Positions 43,028 through 52,353 of a stretch of 64,000 nt of DNA are shown here, one piece after another. The translations under genes were made by a program, and so were the position numbers. The notes under the pieces are model-generated. The model was not told the origin of the DNA. It saw nothing but the letters and a program-made list of their open reading frames with translations, and made no database searches. Positions within the stretch are counted from its first letter, which is position 1. Each line of letters starts with the position of its first letter. Location of the stretch: positions 1-64,000 of the forward strand of contig DXBF01000009.1 of assembly GCA_019116705.1 (NCBI GenBank), given 5' to 3'. The stretch comes from Candidatus Gemmiger avistercoris (GTDB taxonomy: Bacteria; Bacillota; Clostridia; Oscillospirales; Ruminococcaceae).

Positions 43028-44968
43028 TCAATCCTCATACGGGCCGTGCCGCGGCCCGAAGATCGCACGCTTTGTTGCGATCAGACCTTTGTAGGCCGGC
43101 CCCGGCAGACGGTCCCGCAGCCAGTTGCGCGCATGGCGGCGGCGTGTGTTGGCATACGGGCCGTACACGCCGAACAGATGGCGCTTTGCCGCAAAAGCCA
43201 CTGCGGCGGTGCTTGCCGCCCAGAACGTGGTGCAGTCAAACACGCGCGCCAGCGGGCGGATCATTCCGCCCGCATAGGCCTGCATCGTGTCGGCGCGCAG
43301 AACGGCAAAATCCCTGCTCATAACGACCGCCGGATAATACCCGGCAGCCTGCGCCACAAAGGGATAGACCCGTTCGATGGCATGGCTGATGGTGCCGTCC
43401 TGCGGCAGCGGTTCCGGCGGGAATTCACTGTGCTGCCAGCCATGTGCAAACAGCGGCTCCAGCGCGTCGGGCCGGAACCAGAACACGCTGCCAAAGGGCG
43501 CGATGGGGGATTCCTCCCCGGAGATCGGCACATCTAGGCGCAGGTTTTTGAGGAGCTGCTTCGTATTCTCAAAATTGGGACCCCATCCGCCCGAGCACAT
43601 ATTCATAAAATACAGACCGTGGGTGGGGTACGGCGGGCACAGAATGCCCAGATACGGGTCCCGCTCAAACTCGCAAAGGACGTTGAGCACGTGCGCGGCA
43701 TTCTTGCACACATTCTCATTGCACACATAGCCAAAGCTGGCGCCCACGCTGCCGGGGCGGGTCTGGATGGCCTTTTTGTCGTGCATAAAGCAGACATAGT
43801 CATACCCGCGCAGATGCGGGGCCAGGTCGCACAGGAATGCCGCCACGTCGCGGCCCCGGTTCTCCACCACCAGCACCGTAACGCTGTGCAGATCCTGTCC
43901 GGCAAACGCCTGTTCGATCTGCCGCTTTTTCTTTTCGTCATTAGTCGAGATGAACACATCCGTCTGCGGCGGGAACTTTGCTGCAAATGCCACGCTCTGG
44001 TCCAGCATGTCCATAAAATACAGATGCATGGCCAGCGCGATGCGGCGCTCTGCACAGATCTGCCGTGCCAGCGCCGGGTCCTGCACGGTGGGCGGGACCA
44101 CGCGGGTCAGTCCCAGATTGCGGGTGAACTCGTGGGGATGCATGGTGCGGATCATGTTCTTCCAGATCAGGTCCACCGGATAATCGGTCTCTTCTTTCAG
44201 ATACTCATACAGTTCCCGCACCGGCTCCCCGGCCGTATCATTCAGGTAGGCTTCCAGCGTATGCATAAAGCTGCGCCGTTTGAACAGCGGGCATTTTTTA
44301 TCCCGCAGCAGCCGGACCGGGCAGACCAGAAGCGGATAATCGGTGAACTCTTTCAAGTCGTCCGTCTTGACATAGACGTCCCACTTGAAGCCGCGGTCCT
44401 CAAACTGTTTGGTAAAGACCGCTTCATACCGCTGCACGGAATCCGTATAGCTCTCGATCATCGGCATTTCGTTCCAGTATGCCTGCAGTTCCGGGCTCTG
44501 GATAAAGCGCTTGCGGTATACGATGAAATGAGACTGGATATGTACCGGCAGGTACCGGTACAGATGCTTGCCCTTGAACGGGTTGGTTTTCGCCCCGTGA
44601 TGGATGCTGAGGCCCCAGAAATCCAGGTCCTGCTGTTCCGCCATGGCGTCAAACATTTCCCGCAGCGGGCGCACCGGACCCATCAGCGTGGAATTGGTCA
44701 TCACGACCTCGTCAAATTCCGAAAGCCTTTCCCAGCCGTAATCATCCAGCGCCGTCTTATAGGCCCACACATCCAGGCCCTTGTTCTCCCGCACGATGAT
44801 ACGGTCGGTAAACTGGCGGAACGCCGCGTCCCCCTGTTCGCTGAGTTTGCCGTTGCAGACCACGACCAGTTCGCTCAGATTTTTGACAAGATCCGCGAGG
44901 TAATAGAGGATGAACTCATCCACCACCCCGTTTTTCTCATAGAAGAAGAAGATTCCCAGTCGCTTCAT
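43028..44968 (-). CDS. Rhamnan-synthesis F (RgpF)-like glycosyltransferase, long paralogue
   Basis: A 646-residue protein with both halves of the RgpF architecture: the N-terminal domain (KRLGIFFFYEKNG, RENKGLDVWAYKTAL, TNSTLMGPV, VHIQSHFIVYRKRF) and the C-terminal domain (VENRGRDVAAFLCDLAPHLRGYDYVCFMHDKKA, ILCPPYP, FGSVFWFRPDAL). RgpF-family proteins extend or branch rhamnose-containing polysaccharides in streptococci. The ATG overlaps the epimerase stop by four bases. Confidence 0.88.
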   Translation of the reverse strand: MKRLGIFFFYEKNGVVDEFILYYLADLVKNLSELVVVCNGKLSEQGDAAFRQFTDRIIVRENKGLDVWAYKTALDDYGWERLSEFDEVVMTNSTLMGPVRPLREMFDAMAEQQDLDFWGLSIHHGAKTNPFKGKHLYRYLPVHIQSHFIVYRKRFIQSPELQAYWNEMPMIESYTDSVQRYEAVFTKQFEDRGFKWDVYVKTDDLKEFTDYPLLVCPVRLLRDKKCPLFKRRSFMHTLEAYLNDTAGEPVRELYEYLKEETDYPVDLIWKNMIRTMHPHEFTRNLGLTRVVPPTVQDPALARQICAERRIALAMHLYFMDMLDQSVAFAAKFPPQTDVFISTNDEKKKRQIEQAFAGQDLHSVTVLVVENRGRDVAAFLCDLAPHLRGYDYVCFMHDKKAIQTRPGSVGASFGYVCNENVCKNAAHVLNVLCEFERDPYLGILCPPYPTHGLYFMNMCSGGWGPNFENTKQLLKNLRLDVPISGEESPIAPFGSVFWFRPDALEPLFAHGWQHSEFPPEPLPQDGTISHAIERVYPFVAQAAGYYPAVVMSRDFAVLRADTMQAYAGGMIRPLARVFDCTTFWAASTAAVAFAAKRHLFGVYGPYANTRRRHARNWLRDRLPGPAYKGLIATKRAIFGPRHGPYED

Positions 44969-45804
44969 AGCCGTTCCTTTTCCAGAATTTGATTGATCTT
45001 GGTGGCGTCGCCCCAGGTCCCGGGGCTGTCATACGGGCGGTCGGGATACGCGCCGTATTCCAGCCTGATCTTGTAATGCTTTTCCTGCAGGAACCGCTCC
45101 ACGCGATCCGCCAGGGACTGAGGTTTGCCGGTGCAGACGTTGATGATCCCGTTGATCTCATCCTGCACGCTGGCCGCCACGATCATATGGGCCAGTTCAT
45201 CCACATCAATAAAGTCATACAGATTTTTGCCGCTGGTAAAGGGGAACGTTTTCTTCCCCTCTTCTTCCGCCTGCGCCAGTTTGGCAAAGATCGAACTGCC
45301 GTGCGCCTCGTCGCCGGTGATATAGTACGCGCGCAGCCAGTGCAGCTTGCAGGTGGAATCCTCCAGCGAGAGCATCAGGCTCTGCCGCAGTGCATTCTTG
45401 GCAATGCCGTACTGGCTCTGAGGTTTGCAGGGGGTGCTCTCGTTGATCGGGCCTTCCCAGTAGCCGACTTCATGCATGGTCCCCATAACGCTCAGGGAGC
45501 GCAGGCCGCCTTCGGCCATATGGTTCAAAAAAATCACGTGGGAAGAAAGATCCCGCATATGGGCCGCCGAATTGTGGCGGAAACCGTCGCGCCATGCCAG
45601 ATGGATGCATATGTCGGGGCTGCCCAGCTTTCGGAAAATATCCGGGTCGCCGCTGAAGATCGGCACATCGCAAAACTCGGCGCGCTCATCCAGTCCCTTG
45701 AAAGCAAAATCCGACGCGATGACACGGTACCCGCGATCCAATGCGTTTTTCACCACATGGCGGCCAATATACCCCGCCGCGCCAGTGACCAAAATCGTTT
45801 TCAT
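44965..45804 (-). CDS. NAD-dependent epimerase/dehydratase family protein
   Basis: A 279-residue extended short-chain dehydrogenase: TILVTGAAGYIGRHVV (NAD loop), a catalytic Tyr-x-x-x-Lys in QYGIAKN, and a substrate-binding half (RAYYITGDE, DFIDVDELAHMI, NVCTGKPQSL). In this operon it probably makes or reduces a nucleotide sugar for the glycan; rhamnose- or deoxysugar-type reduction is possible but not proven. I chose the ATG at 45804, with GCGAGGAAA upstream, over an ATG at 45828. Confidence 0.87.
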   Translation of the reverse strand: MKTILVTGAAGYIGRHVVKNALDRGYRVIASDFAFKGLDERAEFCDVPIFSGDPDIFRKLGSPDICIHLAWRDGFRHNSAAHMRDLSSHVIFLNHMAEGGLRSLSVMGTMHEVGYWEGPINESTPCKPQSQYGIAKNALRQSLMLSLEDSTCKLHWLRAYYITGDEAHGSSIFAKLAQAEEEGKKTFPFTSGKNLYDFIDVDELAHMIVAASVQDEINGIINVCTGKPQSLADRVERFLQEKHYKIRLEYGAYPDRPYDSPGTWGDATKINQILEKERL

Positions 45805-45837
45805 GGCATTTCCTCGCTTCTCCTGCATATTTGCCTT

Positions 45838-46839
45838 TTATTGGCCTGAGAGCACATCATACAAGCGCTGCATATGAAGCTGATAAAGCAGCAGCGCAGC
45901 TGTTTTCTTTTTATTTTGCCCTGCGATCCGCAAAAAGTCAAGAGGGCGCCCCGGATACCGGGCCAGCACCGCACGCAGCGCCCGCCAGGCGCGGCGGCGC
46001 AGAGCGGCCGGAGCCCGGCCATCCCGCAGCTGGTGCATCAAAAAAGCGACCGCCTCGGTCCGGCGCAGCGTCCAGACCCGCTCCTGCACCTGTGCGGCAC
46101 AACGCGCCTGGAGCGCCGCATATTCCGCCGCCATCCAGGGTCCCAGCGCCTGGATCCTGCCCTGAAACGCCTGGGCCGACCGGCAGACGGAAGTACTCTG
46201 CCGCCGCTCAAAATGCCGGTACACTACCTGCGGCAGATAGACCGCACGATCCGTTGCCGCATACAGCATCATGTTGAAGACAAAATCTTCCAGGCCATAG
46301 CGGCACCGCTCATCAAATTTCAGTCCCTTCAACGCCGCCCTGCGATACAGCGCGTTCCAAACGAATTGCGGACCGCAGTTCTGCAGAAACGCTTCATATC
46401 CGTCTTTCCAAAGGCGGCAGCTTTCTCCGCACGGATGCTGCTGCTCCTGAAAGCTGCCGTCCGCACGTTCCCGCAGCAACTCATAATCGGCGCGGACGAC
46501 ATCCGCTCCTGTTTTCCGGGCCGCCTCCAGCAGCAGCGGAAGCGCACCGGGCAGGAATTCATCGTCATCATCGCAGAAGGCGATGTACTCCCCCGCTGCA
46601 GCTTCGATCCCCCGGTTCCGCGCCGCACAGATCCCGGCATTTTTCTGGGTCAGGACCCGGACCCGGCGATCCTGTTCCGACAACGCATGGCAGAGGACGG
46701 CCGTTGCATCGGTCGAACCGTCATCCACCAAAAGCAGTTCCATGTCCGGCACATCCTGCGCCAAAACCGACTCCACCGCCGCCCGCAGCGTTGCAGCGGC
46801 ATTATATATCGGTATAACGATACTGATCTGTGTAGCCAC
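45838..46839 (-). CDS. Glycosyltransferase family 2 (GT-A)
   Basis: A 333-residue protein with the GT2 pattern ISIVIPIYNAAATLRAAVESVLAQ, LLVDDGSTDAT, NAGICAARNRGIEAAAGEYIAFCDDDDEF (the DxD metal motif) and an acceptor-side half with YGLEDFVFNMMLY. It adds one sugar to a lipid-linked intermediate. The start is a GTG at 46839, with AAGGAAG upstream. The donor sugar is unknown. Confidence 0.88.
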   Translation of the reverse strand: MATQISIVIPIYNAAATLRAAVESVLAQDVPDMELLLVDDGSTDATAVLCHALSEQDRRVRVLTQKNAGICAARNRGIEAAAGEYIAFCDDDDEFLPGALPLLLEAARKTGADVVRADYELLRERADGSFQEQQHPCGESCRLWKDGYEAFLQNCGPQFVWNALYRRAALKGLKFDERCRYGLEDFVFNMMLYAATDRAVYLPQVVYRHFERRQSTSVCRSAQAFQGRIQALGPWMAAEYAALQARCAAQVQERVWTLRRTEAVAFLMHQLRDGRAPAALRRRAWRALRAVLARYPGRPLDFLRIAGQNKKKTAALLLYQLHMQRLYDVLSGQ

Positions 46840-46859
46840 GGACGATCTTCCTTTATCCT

Positions 46860-48614
46860 TTATCCTTTATCGTTTCGTTTGACCGCCGCATACAGGCGGC
46901 CATACGGCAGCGGCAGCGGCAGGAGGCGTTTCAGGAAGCCCACTTTCCAGCGCGCCAGCTTGAAATCCCGCACAGCCCGGCCGGGATTGCGCAGGTACGC
47001 GCTTTTAGCGCCCACTGCAGCCAACGGATACGTCCCGCCGTCCTCTACCGTAAGGTTCCCCAGGATCTCGAGTTCCGCCTTGCGGGGCTTGGCCGCCAGC
47101 CGTAAAAACGGCGCAGCCGCCTGCGGCGCCGGGATCGTGACGGCCGCCAGCACACTGTCCTTCCACGCTTGCACAAACGCCAGCGCACCGCGCTGCAGCT
47201 GCTCGATACGCGCGTCCGGGTCGTGAGCCGCCCGCCTGACCCGAAGCGTGCCCGCTTCGTTCACATACCCCAGGGTCGCGCCTGTATCCTGGGAGATCAG
47301 ACGTTCCAGCATGGGCTGCCCGGCCCAATAGGTAGGCCTGTTTTCCTCCGAAATGTCCAGATAGACCTGCGCCCGGCCCTCCGGGAAACGTTCTTTCAAA
47401 CGGCTGTCACCCGAAAGCTGCAGTCCCTGCAGCCGGATATGGCACAGCGCCTCCAGCAGCATCTGGGTCGTTCCCCCGCTGCCGATGTCCACCAGGCAGT
47501 CGCCGTCCCGCAGTCCTTGTTGCCGCAAATATTCCTGCGTCAGCGCCGTTCCCGGAGCAGGCTGCAACGCTTTCAGGAATTTCCCGGCCTGGCGTGCATC
47601 CCGCCCGGTCTTGAGATCGAATACCCTGCCCGCATCTTCCGTCTGACAGCGGGCATCGCAATAAGCAGCGATCTGCCGGCCGGTCAAATGTTGCCGGGGC
47701 AACGCCGCCAACAGCTGCGGAAACATCTGTTTTTCCAGCAGTACCGGGCACAGGCTGCGGCGAGACACCTCCAGGTACCCGGTCTTTTCCTCAGGGTACA
47801 AAAGCCGGTACGCTTTTTGCACCAGGTACATGTCCCGTGCAAGAAAAAACAGCCGTCCGCCGCATTGAGCCGTACTGCTGTGCAGCCATTGGCAAAAGCC
47901 TACCATCAGAGGCCCCAGCACCGAAAACCCGATCGTTTCCGCTGTCTGCGGCTTGCCGGAGAGCCTGTTTGCGCAAAAAGCAGCCAACGCCCGGCTCGTC
48001 AGATCCTCTTCCCTTTTACCGGGATCATTTCCCGGCAAATGCCAGGCACGGATCCCCGCCAGAGCGGCCCCTGCCACGTCGGCACGCCAGTCATCGCCGA
48101 TAAACAGAACTTCCTGCGCCTTCAAACCCGTATCGTGCAAAAAGCGGCGGAACAGCGCGCCGCTGCGCTTCTGCACTCCGTACGCGCTCGAAACAAAACC
48201 GCCGTCCAGCATATCATATCCACAGCGCCGCAGCATGGCCGCCACCTGCTCGGAAGGCAGATACATATCCGAAATATAATAAAGTTTCTTTCCCTGCGCA
48301 TGCAGGGCGCGGACTGCCTCCCGGACCGGCAGGTTGGGGACCACGGCTGCCAGTTCCTGCGCGCACTCCTCCGCCGGATCATATCCCGCCATACAGGGGC
48401 GGGCGTAGATCTCTGCCAGTGTGACTTCCCGCTCCGCTTCCGCGCGGGCTTGCATCTCCGCCTGCCTGCGCGCGTTCGCAAACGTTCCGCCGCGCAAAAG
48501 GAACAAGTCGGCGGGGCGGCCCACATCCCGTTTGAGCAGCGTGTCGAATACATCCAGCGCCACCGCACGATAGGGCGCCGCTTTACGTAGAATCTTTTCA
48601 GTTACATCATTCAT
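46860..48614 (-). CDS. HAD-fold protein of surface-polysaccharide loci (COG5610-like)
   Basis: A 584-residue protein with an N-terminal HAD domain: DVFDTLLKR (motif I), YYISDMYLPSE (motif II Ser/Asp), then a Lys region and VLFIGDDWRADVAGA (motif IV). Motif I has Phe where phosphatases have the second Asp, which argues against ordinary phosphatase action. The following 350 residues (GRLFFLARDMYLVQKAYRLLYP, VDIGSGGTTQMLLEAL) form the extra domain found with this HAD type in capsule and O-antigen loci. The ATG overlaps the preceding GT2 stop (ATGA) and has no clear binding site, so it depends on coupling. Confidence 0.75.
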   Translation of the reverse strand: MNDVTEKILRKAAPYRAVALDVFDTLLKRDVGRPADLFLLRGGTFANARRQAEMQARAEAEREVTLAEIYARPCMAGYDPAEECAQELAAVVPNLPVREAVRALHAQGKKLYYISDMYLPSEQVAAMLRRCGYDMLDGGFVSSAYGVQKRSGALFRRFLHDTGLKAQEVLFIGDDWRADVAGAALAGIRAWHLPGNDPGKREEDLTSRALAAFCANRLSGKPQTAETIGFSVLGPLMVGFCQWLHSSTAQCGGRLFFLARDMYLVQKAYRLLYPEEKTGYLEVSRRSLCPVLLEKQMFPQLLAALPRQHLTGRQIAAYCDARCQTEDAGRVFDLKTGRDARQAGKFLKALQPAPGTALTQEYLRQQGLRDGDCLVDIGSGGTTQMLLEALCHIRLQGLQLSGDSRLKERFPEGRAQVYLDISEENRPTYWAGQPMLERLISQDTGATLGYVNEAGTLRVRRAAHDPDARIEQLQRGALAFVQAWKDSVLAAVTIPAPQAAAPFLRLAAKPRKAELEILGNLTVEDGGTYPLAAVGAKSAYLRNPGRAVRDFKLARWKVGFLKRLLPLPLPYGRLYAAVKRNDKG

Positions 48615-49504
48615 GGCAAATAGGAGGTCGGAGGGTGGAAGCGAACCCCCGCGGCAAAGCCCTTCCAGATAATACAGATCCTTTTGCGCCGCTGACCGCG
48701 GCGGTCCCGCAAGACCTGCAGCGTATGCCACAGATCTTTGGCCAGCAGCCACAGCCAGCCCCGCACGCCCTCACGGCGGTACAGTACCACATCGTTCCGG
48801 TAAAAGTAGCGGTAGCGCTCCCAGCGGGCGGGTATATCCGTTGCAATATTGACCGTTCCGGGGTTCTGCATGGCATGCACCACCCGGCTGCCCGGGATCA
48901 CATAGCAGGGTTCTTCACGGGAGATCCGGCGCGTATACTCCCAGTCGTCCGACCAAATAAAAAATTCCGCGATCGGCAGGCCGAACCGCCGGATACGTTC
49001 CTGCCGCACAAACAGGGATACAAAGCTGGCCATCACCGCCGGCAGACAGCCGCCTTCATAGTCCGGCAGGTCCGTGTAAGGGGTGATGCGCTGGCGGTTC
49101 ATCGGCTGATCCGTCCCGTCCGGCGCCAACGCCCGGCTGGAAAGCCAACCGTACCGTCCCTGCAAAGCATGGTCCGCCCGCAGCAGCATCTCGAGCGCTT
49201 TCGGTTCCGGCAGCGTATCGTCATCCATCACCCACAGGGCGTCATACCCTGCCGAGGCCGCCTGCTGCATGCCGCAGGCGAAGCCGCCGGCCCCGCCCAG
49301 GTTACTGCCCGTGTTGCGGTAGATCAGTGCCGGCCAGTCCAGCGCCAGGACCGCTTCCCGGGTACCGTCCGTACTGGCATTGTCAATGACCCATACAGCA
49401 GCGGGCGGCACAGTCTGGGCCTTCAGCGCTGCCAGGCACTGCTGAAGCAGCGGCAGGCGGTTATAGGTCACGACCACCGCCGCCACGCGCAGCCCGTTAT
49501 TCAT
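48611..49504 (-). CDS. Glycosyltransferase family 2, GlfT-like
   Basis: A 297-residue GT-A enzyme: VAAVVVTYNRLPLLQQCLAALKAQ, VIDNASTDGT, NLGGAGGFACGMQQA, VMDDDTLPEP (DxD-type motif) and the acceptor-region motif FIWSDDWEYTRRI. The NxGGxGGF and W-x-DD-x-E-Y features resemble galactofuranosyl or rhamnosyl transferases. It overlaps the DUF4422 gene by eight bases. Confidence 0.87.
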   Translation of the reverse strand: MNNGLRVAAVVVTYNRLPLLQQCLAALKAQTVPPAAVWVIDNASTDGTREAVLALDWPALIYRNTGSNLGGAGGFACGMQQAASAGYDALWVMDDDTLPEPKALEMLLRADHALQGRYGWLSSRALAPDGTDQPMNRQRITPYTDLPDYEGGCLPAVMASFVSLFVRQERIRRFGLPIAEFFIWSDDWEYTRRISREEPCYVIPGSRVVHAMQNPGTVNIATDIPARWERYRYFYRNDVVLYRREGVRGWLWLLAKDLWHTLQVLRDRRGQRRKRICIIWKGFAAGVRFHPPTSYLP

Positions 49505-50267
49505 GATTGTTCGGGAAGAACTTTCGTTTCAGGAACGCGCAGCCTTTGTGCAGCCAGTTCTGATGTTCCATATAAACCAGATCCAGTTCTTCATAGCTGA
49601 TATTGTTGGTGCTCAGCCAGGCGTCCAGCAAGCGCTCGCTGACAAACCCGAACACCCGTCGGTCATTTTCAGAATAGCCGGTCATATCCAGTTCCCGTTC
49701 CAGTTCAAAAAGGATATCAAACAGCCAGGTGCAGTAATGGCGCAGCAGTTCCCGCTTCATGACGAACATGTTGAAATGATGCCCGTGAGTCTTGGACATA
49801 TACAGATCGTATGCGGGCAGATATTCCGGGCACTTTCGGGCTATGATCGACCGGGTCACGGTAAGATCCTGCTTATGATGTGCATGGATATACTGGCTGT
49901 AATTCGTCTCGATAAAATAGTGGCGCTCTTTGGGCAGGATCACGTTGGTAGTGGCAAGGATCTTGCCCAGTTCCTCGTGGCCGATGACCCGCTCCTTCTT
50001 GGGCGCAAAGCGGCTTTTTTGGCGGCTTCCGAAATAGCGGCGGTAGTGCACGATGCCGATATAATCGGAATCAATATTGTGCGCCGCCCAATACAGCCCC
50101 GTCAACTCACAGAAATTGGCGTTCCGCTCCGAAATATTTTCGCCCGTATCATCCCCGATATATCCGATAGCCGGATGAATGGCATGCCCCATCTGTACCG
50201 GAAGATACATCGGATCATCCGGCACCCAGTATGGTTTATGCGTGGCAATGATGATGGTCGTCTGCAA
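49497..50267 (-). CDS. DUF4422 glycosyltransferase-like protein, TTG start
   Basis: A 256-residue protein with the DUF4422 pattern TTIIIATHKPYWVPDDPMYLPVQMG, IGDDTGENISERNANFCELTGLYWAAHN, IGIVHYRRYFG, YDLYMSKTHGHHFNMFVMKRELL and YSENDRRVFGFVSERLLDAWL. Members are found in capsule and teichoic-type glycan clusters and are assumed to be galactosyl- or similar transferases. The frame reaches an ATG at 50339, but that lies at the promoter -10 box; the TTG at 50267 has CGGAGAAAAGCC in front. First gene of the glycan operon. Confidence 0.85.
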   Translation of the reverse strand: MQTTIIIATHKPYWVPDDPMYLPVQMGHAIHPAIGYIGDDTGENISERNANFCELTGLYWAAHNIDSDYIGIVHYRRYFGSRQKSRFAPKKERVIGHEELGKILATTNVILPKERHYFIETNYSQYIHAHHKQDLTVTRSIIARKCPEYLPAYDLYMSKTHGHHFNMFVMKRELLRHYCTWLFDILFELERELDMTGYSENDRRVFGFVSERLLDAWLSTNNISYEELDLVYMEHQNWLHKGCAFLKRKFFPNNHE

Positions 50268-50340
50268 GGCTTTTCTCCGCTCCGTCACGGCGATGGCTGA
50301 ATGCGCATCCCGATATTTCCCATACTCATATACAGACAAT

Positions 50341-50368
50341 AGTATAGCGCTTTTTAGCCAGAATACAA
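50341..50368 (-). promoter_or_regulatory. Promoter of the surface-glycan operon
   Basis: TTGTAT (50363-50368) and TATACT (50341-50346) on the minus strand with a 16-base spacer. The predicted start near 50335 leaves a leader of about 68 bases to the TTG codon. Confidence 0.7.
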
Positions 50369-50390
50369 GTTACAGAACGGTAACCCATCC

Positions 50391-52280
50391 TCACTCGCCT
50401 TCCGCCTCAAAGGCTTCCTGTTCCTGGGCCAGCTTTTCCCACTCGTCAAAAAGTTCCTGCTGGTGAAAGCGTGTATCGTCCAGTTCATCGCACTTTTCCC
50501 GCAGCAGCAGGTGATCGCGCAGCACTTCGGGGTCGTTGATCTCGTTCTCCAATTCTACGATATGGGCTCCCAGTTCCTCGATCTCCGTTTCCACCGCCTT
50601 GAGCCGGGCGCGCACCTCGGCCCGGCGGCGGCGCTGTTCCTTGCCGTACCCCTGCTTTTTGGCAGGCTCCTCCCTGGGGGCCATGTCTTCCGCCCTGGCG
50701 GCCGCGCGGTTTTTCAGCGCCTCAAAATTCGCATAGAACTCCGCTTTGCCATCTTCCAGGTACAAAATCGGGCAGCCCAGCGTCTGCATCAAATACCGGT
50801 CATGGGTGACCAGCAACAGCGTGCCGGTATACGCGGCCAGCGCCTGGGTCAGACTTTCCCGCATGTAGATATCAAGGTGGTTGGTCGGTTCATCCAGGAA
50901 CATCAGGTTCGGACGTTCCAGCGCCAGTTCTGCAAAACGCAGCCGTGCCAGTTCCCCGCCGGAAAGCTGCGCGCAATCCTTGAACACATCCTCGCCGCGG
51001 TAGCCGAAGCGGGCCAGATGGCTGCGGACTTCCAACTCCGTAAAGCGGGGATACTGGTTCCAGATCGCGTCGATCACGCGGCCCATGCGGCGGGCCTGCT
51101 GCTGGGTGAAAACCCCCGGCTTGGCGCCGCTGCCCAAACGGACCATACCGCCGGAAGGGCGGCGTTTTCCGTCCAGCACCTGCAGCAGCGTCGATTTCCC
51201 GGTCCCGTTCGGGCCGGCGATGACCAGCTTGTCCCCGCGGTGCACCGTATAATCCAAACCGTCGATCAAGGTTCGGGCTCCGATGCGAACGGTCAGATTC
51301 TTCATGATGACCAATTCGTCGTACGGCTCAATATCATACTCAAAGCGGAAAGTCAGTTCCCGTGCCTCCGCAGTGGGAGCCTCCACGATCTCCAACTTTT
51401 CCAGCTGCTTGCGCCGGCTCTGCGCCATTTTGGTGGTGGACGCCCGCACAAGATTGCGGTCGATATAGTCCTGCAATTTGGCGGCTTTTTCTACTGCCGC
51501 GTCGTGCAGTTTCTGCTGGCGCTCATCCGCCGCTTCCCGCTGCGGCAGGTAAGCAGAATAGTTTCCGCGGTAGGTATGGATCGTCTTGCCGCGCAGTTCC
51601 CAAATGCGGGTACACACCGCATCCAGAAAATAGCGGTCATGGCTGACGACCAGTACGGCCCCCCGGTAGCCTTTCAGATAATTCTCCAACCAGTCCATCG
51701 TCTCGATATCCAGATGGTTGGTGGGTTCGTCCAGGATCAGCAGGTCGGGGCGTTCCAGCAGCAGGCGCGCCAAACGAAGGCGGGTCTGCTCCCCGCCGGA
51801 AAGCACTCCCGCAAGCTTGGTCCAGGTCTCAGCCGGGAACCCCATGCCATTGAGCACCTTTTTGATCTGCGTGTCCATCTGGTAGGCATCCATAGCGTCG
51901 ATCACCGCATTGCAATGCGTGATCTCCTCCTGAACCTGCACATCGTCCGGCGCCGCTGCCAGCTGTTTCTGCAAACGTTCCATCCGTTCCATTGCTTCCA
52001 GCGCCGGGGCAAAGGCCAGCCGCATCGTGGCATATACATCCAGCGCAGGGTCCAGATGTGCGTTCTGTTCCAGGTAACCGCAGGTCACGCCGGTACCAAA
52101 CGCGGCGCTCCCGCTGTCCGGCAGGCTTTCCCCGCACAAGATCCGCAGCAGGGTCGTTTTCCCGGTGCCGTTCGCGCCAATGATCCCGATCCTGTCCCCG
52201 CGTTCCACACTGGCCGTCACATTTTGCAGGACTTCCTGCTCGCCAAAACTTTTTCCCAGATCTTGCAATTCCAGCAACAT
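50391..52280 (-). CDS. ABC-F family ATPase (YdiF/Uup type)
   Basis: A 629-residue soluble protein with two ABC domains, each with Walker A (GANGTGKTT; GPNGTGKST), signature (LSGGEQTRLRLA; LSGGELARLRFA) and Walker B (LLILDEPTNHLD; LMFLDEPTNHLD), an inter-domain linker rich in charged helices (the ribosome-reaching arm) and a C-terminal coiled coil (KAVETEIEELGAHIVELENEINDPEVL). No membrane segments. ABC-F proteins act on ribosomes in translation quality control or antibiotic protection; the general housekeeping YdiF/Uup group is most likely. ATG with AGGGAAGAA upstream. Confidence 0.93.
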   Translation of the reverse strand: MLLELQDLGKSFGEQEVLQNVTASVERGDRIGIIGANGTGKTTLLRILCGESLPDSGSAAFGTGVTCGYLEQNAHLDPALDVYATMRLAFAPALEAMERMERLQKQLAAAPDDVQVQEEITHCNAVIDAMDAYQMDTQIKKVLNGMGFPAETWTKLAGVLSGGEQTRLRLARLLLERPDLLILDEPTNHLDIETMDWLENYLKGYRGAVLVVSHDRYFLDAVCTRIWELRGKTIHTYRGNYSAYLPQREAADERQQKLHDAAVEKAAKLQDYIDRNLVRASTTKMAQSRRKQLEKLEIVEAPTAEARELTFRFEYDIEPYDELVIMKNLTVRIGARTLIDGLDYTVHRGDKLVIAGPNGTGKSTLLQVLDGKRRPSGGMVRLGSGAKPGVFTQQQARRMGRVIDAIWNQYPRFTELEVRSHLARFGYRGEDVFKDCAQLSGGELARLRFAELALERPNLMFLDEPTNHLDIYMRESLTQALAAYTGTLLLVTHDRYLMQTLGCPILYLEDGKAEFYANFEALKNRAAARAEDMAPREEPAKKQGYGKEQRRRRAEVRARLKAVETEIEELGAHIVELENEINDPEVLRDHLLLREKCDELDDTRFHQQELFDEWEKLAQEQEAFEAEGE

Positions 52281-52353
52281 CGTGCTTCTTCCCTATCCCC
52301 TTTTGCAAATGATACCCGCCGTTTTTTCTGTCCGGCAGATCGTCCGCGCGCCC

